A model generated the notes under the pieces. It saw nothing but the letters and a program-made list of their open reading frames with translations, was not told the origin of the DNA and searched no databases. Below are positions 58,780 through 64,000 of a stretch of 64,000 nt of DNA, piece by piece. Every line of letters begins with the position of its first letter. Position 1 is the first letter of the stretch. Made by a program: the position numbers and the translations under genes. Source of the DNA: Vagococcus lutrae (GTDB lineage: Bacteria > Bacillota > Bacilli > Lactobacillales > Vagococcaceae). The stretch covers positions 62,001 through 126,000 of the forward strand of contig NZ_NGJW01000005.1 in the NCBI RefSeq assembly GCF_003987555.1, given 5' to 3'.

Positions 58780-59656
58780 AAATAGCAAAGGACTAGGACG
58801 AGGCATTGACGCGTTATTCCAAGATTTTTCAAATTTAGAAGAGGTCGATGTAAAAAAGGAAGAAATTCGTGAGATTTCTCTAGAAGAGTTACGTCCTAAC
58901 CCATATCAACCACGTAAAACGTTTGATGAAACGGCATTAAAAGAACTAGCACGTTCTATCGAACAATCAGGTGTTTTTCAGCCAATTATCGTCAGAAAGT
59001 CCGATGTAAAAGGCTATGAAATCATCGCTGGAGAACGTCGTTTCCGTGCGTCAAAATTGGCTAAAAAAGAAACAATACCAGCGATCGTCCGTGAATTTAA
59101 CGAAGAAGAAATGATGCAAATCGCTGTATTGGAAAACTTGCAGCGTGAAGATTTGAGTCCGCTCGAAGAAGCAGAAGCCTATGAGATGTTGATGAAAAAC
59201 TTGAAGTTAACGCAGGCGGAAGTGGCGGAAAAATTAGGGAAGAGTCGTCCTTATATTGCAAACTATTTGCGTCTATTAACATTACCGGCGTTGGTAAAGG
59301 ATTTAGTCCAAGACGAGCAAATTACAATGGGGATTGCCCGTACATTGCTTGGCTTAAAAGATAAAGAACAAATCGTTCCTGTCGCAAAACGTGTTATTAA
59401 AGAAAACATGACGGTTCGTCAGCTCGAAGTACTCGTAAATGAGATGAACGAGGGAGCGTTAAAGAAAAAAGAAACAAAAAAAGTAGCACAGAAAAAACCG
59501 TATTATATTCGCGAAAGTGAAGAGCGCTTGATGGATAAGTTTGGCACGTCTGTACATATTCAAGAAAAGTCAGGCAAAGGGAAAATTGAAATCGAGTATC
59601 TGTCTCAAGAAGACTTGACGCGAATACTGGAAATCTTAGAAATAAAATTTGATTAA
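58772..59656 (+). CDS. parB: Chromosome partitioning protein ParB/Spo0J
   Basis: CTP-dependent DNA clamp that loads at parS. It has 294 residues. N-terminal ParA-contact LGRGIDALF (8-16), CTP-binding GERRFRA (87-93) and ENLQRED (121-127), helix-turn-helix (about 147-168) and C-terminal dimer domain. Three matching parS sites lie in this window. There is no second ParB (Noc) here. Confidence 0.98.
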   Translation: MSKNSKGLGRGIDALFQDFSNLEEVDVKKEEIREISLEELRPNPYQPRKTFDETALKELARSIEQSGVFQPIIVRKSDVKGYEIIAGERRFRASKLAKKETIPAIVREFNEEEMMQIAVLENLQREDLSPLEEAEAYEMLMKNLKLTQAEVAEKLGKSRPYIANYLRLLTLPALVKDLVQDEQITMGIARTLLGLKDKEQIVPVAKRVIKENMTVRQLEVLVNEMNEGALKKKETKKVAQKKPYYIRESEERLMDKFGTSVHIQEKSGKGKIEIEYLSQEDLTRILEILEIKFD

Positions 59657-59673
59657 AAGAGAGGCGAAAACGC

Positions 59674-59868
59674 ATGTATGAACTAGGAGACATTGTGGAG
59701 ATGAAAAAGCCACACGCGTGTCAAACGAATAGCTGGGAAATCATTCGCATGGGCATGGACATCAAGATTCGATGTGAAAACTGTCGCCATATAGTAATGA
59801 TGCCACGCCGTGATTTTGAAAAGAAATTAAAAAAAGTGATACGAAAAAAAGATGAGGCTGAAAAATAA
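59674..59868 (+). CDS. DUF951 family protein
   Basis: Small basic protein of 64 residues, MYELGDIVEMKKPHACQTNSWEI, with three cysteines; C36-x2-C39 (RCENCRH) plus C16 suggest metal or nucleic acid binding. The family is widespread in Firmicutes between parB and ychF with no established function. It follows parB by 17 bases. Confidence 0.9.
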   Translation: MYELGDIVEMKKPHACQTNSWEIIRMGMDIKIRCENCRHIVMMPRRDFEKKLKKVIRKKDEAEK

Positions 59869-59902
59869 CTCAGCCAAACCATAATGAAAGAGAGAGTTGT
59901 TC

Positions 59903-61003
59903 ATGTCATTAACAGCAGGAATTGTAGGATTACCAAACGTTGGGAAATCCACGTTATTTAATGCGATTACGAAAGCGGGAGTCGAAGCAGCAAACTATCC
60001 GTTTGCGACGATTGATCCTAACGTTGGAATGGTCGAAGTGCCGGATGCTCGTTTGGATGAGTTAACCCGCTTAGTAAAACCGAAAAAAACGGTTCCAACA
60101 ACATTTGAATTTACCGATATTGCCGGTATTGTTAAAGGAGCAAGTAAGGGCGAAGGGTTAGGAAACCAATTTTTAAGCCATATTCGTCAAGTAGATGCTA
60201 TTTGTCACGTTGTCCGTTGTTTTGATGATGAAAATATTACGCATGTGGCAGGCGTTGTTGATCCTTTAGCCGATATTGAAACGATTAATATGGAATTAGT
60301 CTTAGCCGACCTAGAGTCCGTTGAGAAACGTCATAGCCGAGTCGCTAAAATTGCTAAGACAAAAGATAAAGAGGCAGTGGCAGAGTTAGCTGTCTTAGAT
60401 AAGATAAAACCAGCGTTGGAAGATGGACAATCTGTAAGAACGCTTACATTTACGGAAGATGAAGAGAAAATTGTAAAAGGAATGTTCCTTCTTACTTCTA
60501 AACCCGTTTTATATGTAGCTAACGTATCCGAAGAAGAAGTATCTGATACGGATAACAATCCGTATGTCAATCAAGTCCGTGAATTTGCTGCAACTGAAAA
60601 TGCTAAAGTCATCACCGTTTGTGCAAGTGCGGAAGAAGAAATTGCAGAGTTAGACGATGAAGACCGTCAAGAATTTTTAGAAGCTTTAGGCATTGAGGAA
60701 TCAGGTCTTGACCAGTTGATTCGTGAAGCCTATGATTTACTAGGCTTAGCCACTTACTTTACCGCAGGTGAAAAAGAAGTACGTGCTTGGACCTTTAAAA
60801 AAGGGATGAAAGCACCTCAATGTGCAGGTGTGATTCATACTGACTTTGAAAAAGGCTTTATTCGTGCCGAAACCGTGTCATTTGATGATTTAAAACACTA
60901 CGGTAGTATGTCAGCTGCCAAAGAAGCAGGACGTGTCCGCTTAGAAGGTAAAGAGTACGTCGTTGAAGACGGCGACGTCATGTTATTCCGCTTTAACGTT
61001 TAA
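59903..61003 (+). CDS. ychF: Redox-regulated ATPase/GTPase YchF
   Basis: Obg-family P-loop protein that prefers ATP and binds ribosomes. It has 366 residues with G1 [12 protein letters not shown], the switch [20 protein letters not shown] and the C-terminal TGS domain ending [17 protein letters not shown]. The ATG at 59903 is used; an in-frame TTG two codons upstream is unneeded. It lies between the DUF951 gene and the DUF1129 gene. Confidence 0.97.
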   Translation: MSLTAGIVGLPNVGKSTLFNAITKAGVEAANYPFATIDPNVGMVEVPDARLDELTRLVKPKKTVPTTFEFTDIAGIVKGASKGEGLGNQFLSHIRQVDAICHVVRCFDDENITHVAGVVDPLADIETINMELVLADLESVEKRHSRVAKIAKTKDKEAVAELAVLDKIKPALEDGQSVRTLTFTEDEEKIVKGMFLLTSKPVLYVANVSEEEVSDTDNNPYVNQVREFAATENAKVITVCASAEEEIAELDDEDRQEFLEALGIEESGLDQLIREAYDLLGLATYFTAGEKEVRAWTFKKGMKAPQCAGVIHTDFEKGFIRAETVSFDDLKHYGSMSAAKEAGRVRLEGKEYVVEDGDVMLFRFNV

Positions 61004-61046
61004 AATCCGTTCAGTACCATCATTCACTTGTCAGGGGGTCATTTTT

Positions 61047-61745
61047 TTGGAAGAACAAGATTTACTACGTCAGATGATGGCGAAAAATAGAGAGTTAGAA
61101 AAACAACTCACGAAACGAAACGAGCAATATATCTTTGATTTAAAAAAAGCCATGAACGTGGCGAATTTATCTGAAGAAGAAAAAGTTAAAGTGCTAGATG
61201 AAATGTTAACACCACTTGTAGAAGGTCAAAAAACTGGGAAAACCGCTCGTCAATTATTTGGAACGGTATCTGAGCGTTTAGAAGTAATTTTAAATGCCCC
61301 AAAACCTTCTCGTTTAGGGTCACGTAATGAGCTATGGCTAGATAATAGCTTATTAATGTTTGGTTTCTTATCGCTGATGGCAGGTTTATTACCTATGCTA
61401 AGTAAAACAGCTACAACGAGTCAACAAGGTGGTTTATTCACCTTGTTAATCGGTTCTATCTCTGGGGGTTATGCGTTCTATTTGATATACAAATATATCT
61501 ATAGCTACGACCACCCCGATGCCGACAAGAGTAAAAAACCAGGAATTTGGAAATCTATGTTATTAATGGCGGGTATCATGCTAGGGTGGATGGTCGTCTT
61601 TATGTTGACTGCCTTTATCCCACCTGCTATTAACATCGTCTTCCAACCAGCCGTCTATGTGGTTATCGGTGCTGGCGCATTAGCTTTGCGTTATTATTTA
61701 AGAAAAAAATTAAATCTTACTGGTAGTATGTTTATTCGTCAGTAA
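61047..61745 (+). CDS. DUF1129 family membrane protein
   Basis: Membrane protein of 232 residues. The N-terminal half is cytoplasmic and helical (LTKRNEQYIFDLKKAMNVANLSEEEK, then VEGQKTGKTARQLFG). The C-terminal half has four hydrophobic segments. Only TTG (61047), eight bases after AGGGGGT, fits as start, since the open frame upstream overlaps ychF. Function unknown in the family; neighbours are the conserved ychF and guaB. Confidence 0.85.
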   Translation: MEEQDLLRQMMAKNRELEKQLTKRNEQYIFDLKKAMNVANLSEEEKVKVLDEMLTPLVEGQKTGKTARQLFGTVSERLEVILNAPKPSRLGSRNELWLDNSLLMFGFLSLMAGLLPMLSKTATTSQQGGLFTLLIGSISGGYAFYLIYKYIYSYDHPDADKSKKPGIWKSMLLMAGIMLGWMVVFMLTAFIPPAINIVFQPAVYVVIGAGALALRYYLRKKLNLTGSMFIRQ

Positions 61746-61746
61746 A

Positions 61747-61781
61747 AGAGAGTCGTCTTGCGTTTGCAAGGCGACTTTTTT
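61747..61781 (+). terminator. Terminator after the DUF1129 gene
   Basis: AGTCGTCTTG (61751-61760) pairs with CAAGGCGACT (61767-61776), one G-U, followed by T. Confidence 0.9.
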
Positions 61782-61814
61782 AATGAGAATTTGATTTGTT
61801 TTTGTCAACAGTGA

Positions 61815-63365
<1,551 letters not shown>

Positions 63366-63385
63366 ATAGTGAATAGATAGAAAAG

Positions 63386-63422
63386 AAAAAGCCAAACATC
63401 CTCACGATGTTTGGCTTTTTTT
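63386..63422. terminator. Bidirectional terminator between guaB and the recombinase gene
   Basis: AAAAGCCAAACATC (63387-63400) pairs perfectly with GATGTTTGGCTTTT (63406-63419). The stop codon of the recombinase gene lies in its loop. Confidence 0.93.
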
Positions 63423-63998
63423 GGGTGCTATCGGATATTTTTTGGGGATTTTATATTCATTGAGATAGTTATACAGGGTCGGAACAGAAATATCGCATTG
63501 TTTGGCAATTTCTGCGACCGTCATATCTGTCGTAGTATATAGCTCGACGGCTTTATTTGCAGCAACTTCTCGAGTCGGACGGCCAAGAACTTTCCCGTTT
63601 TCTCTAGCCGCTTCCAATCCAGCGACGACTCGTTCTCGAATTAATGCCGCCTCCATTTCAGCAAAAGCGCCCATAACGGTAAAGAAAAACTTCCCCATTG
63701 GTGTACTCGTATCAATATGGTTTTGTATACTGACAAAATGAATTTCCCGTTTTTCAAAATCTTCAAGTAAGTGGAGTAATTGTTTTGTCGTACGTGCTAA
63801 TCGATCTAACTTAAATATCACAAAAGTATCTCCTGGTTCTAAAGAAGCGAGTGCTTTGTTTAACTCAGAACGATTTTTTTTCGTGCCACTTTCAAATTCT
63901 TTATAAATACGGTCGACCCCGTATTGCTCCAATGCTGTTTTTTGTGAATCGAATTTTTGATGCGTGGTACTTACACGCATGTAGCCAATGATTGCCAC
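63402..63998 (-). CDS. Serine recombinase, resolvase/invertase type (5' end at window edge)
   Basis: Site-specific recombinase of 198 residues. N-terminal catalytic domain IIGYMRVST with Ser10, YKEFESG, the LDRLART segment and an arginine-rich E helix (LIRERVVAGLEAARENGKVLGRP). A C-terminal helix-turn-helix follows (MTVAEIAKQCDISVPTLYNYL). The start seen is a GTG two bases from the window edge; the true start may lie outside, but the length already fits the Tn3/Hin class. It may belong to a plasmid-like or transposon remnant to the right. Confidence 0.9.
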   Translation of the reverse strand: MAIIGYMRVSTTHQKFDSQKTALEQYGVDRIYKEFESGTKKNRSELNKALASLEPGDTFVIFKLDRLARTTKQLLHLLEDFEKREIHFVSIQNHIDTSTPMGKFFFTVMGAFAEMEAALIRERVVAGLEAARENGKVLGRPTREVAANKAVELYTTTDMTVAEIAKQCDISVPTLYNYLNEYKIPKKYPIAPKKSQTS

Positions 63999-64000
63999 AG

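Overview
The window looks like the chromosome replication-origin region of a low-GC Gram-positive bacterium of the order Lactobacillales. Protein sequences, gene order around dnaA, lipoprotein signal peptides and the respiratory/EET genes are Enterococcaceae-like. Vagococcus or a relative is my best guess, but genus cannot be fixed from the sequence alone. Genes left of the origin (dnaA to rpsH) mostly lie on the minus strand and those right of it (rpmH to guaB) on the plus strand, so most are co-oriented with replication fork movement away from about 49 kb.

Layout: (1) 1-6.9 kb, S10 ribosomal protein operon, minus strand, cut at the left edge inside rpsH. (2) 7.1-7.9 kb, an anchored extracellular protein of unknown function. 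(3) 8.0-12.5 kb, str operon rpsL-rpsG-fusA-tuf. (4) 12.8-24.0 kb, rpiA converging on a nine-gene nucleoside uptake and catabolism operon (pdp, cdd, a BmpD/NupN-type lipoprotein, its ATPase, two permeases, deoB, punA, deoD), preceded by a LacI-family regulator with a CcpA-like site and a 24-bp palindrome in front of pdp. (5) 24.2-27.3 kb, an aromatic amino acid-type ABC transporter (TrpX-like) behind a promoter, a Phe-rich leader peptide and an intrinsic terminator, i.e. a candidate leader-peptide attenuator. (6) birA. (7) 28.3-35.2 kb, a flavin-based extracellular electron transfer locus (dmkA, fmnB, pplA, ndh2, eetB, dmkB) without eetA. (8) An ABC-F protein. (9) 37.1-47.5 kb, dnaB, rplI, rpsR-ssb-rpsF, gyrA, gyrB, recF, yaaA, dnaN. 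(10) dnaA and the bipartite oriC (47.5-49.5 kb). (11) rpmH, rnpA, yidC, jag, mnmE, mnmG, then an AT-rich Abi/HEPN gene and a small membrane protein inserted before rsmG, followed by parA, parB, a DUF951 gene, ychF, a DUF1129 membrane protein and guaB. (12) A serine recombinase gene at the right edge.

How the parts work together: nucleosides enter through the NupNOPQ-type transporter. They are deaminated (Cdd) or phosphorolysed (Pdp, PunA, DeoD), and DeoB plus RpiA feed the pentose phosphate into central metabolism. In the EET locus DmkA/DmkB would make a dedicated demethylmenaquinone, Ndh2 would reduce it, and the ApbE-type FmnB would flavinylate PplA at the outside of the membrane. Three parS sites for the ParAB system encoded at 58-59.7 kb flank the origin. 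One forms the centre of a perfect 42-bp palindrome that also has the form of a transcription terminator.

No rRNA, tRNA, CRISPR array, IS element or prophage was recognised. The strongest candidates for something new are the Phe-rich attenuator of the ABC transporter, the parS/terminator palindrome, the HEPN defence gene inserted between mnmG and rsmG, the EET locus without eetA, and a structured terminator-bearing leader before mnmE.
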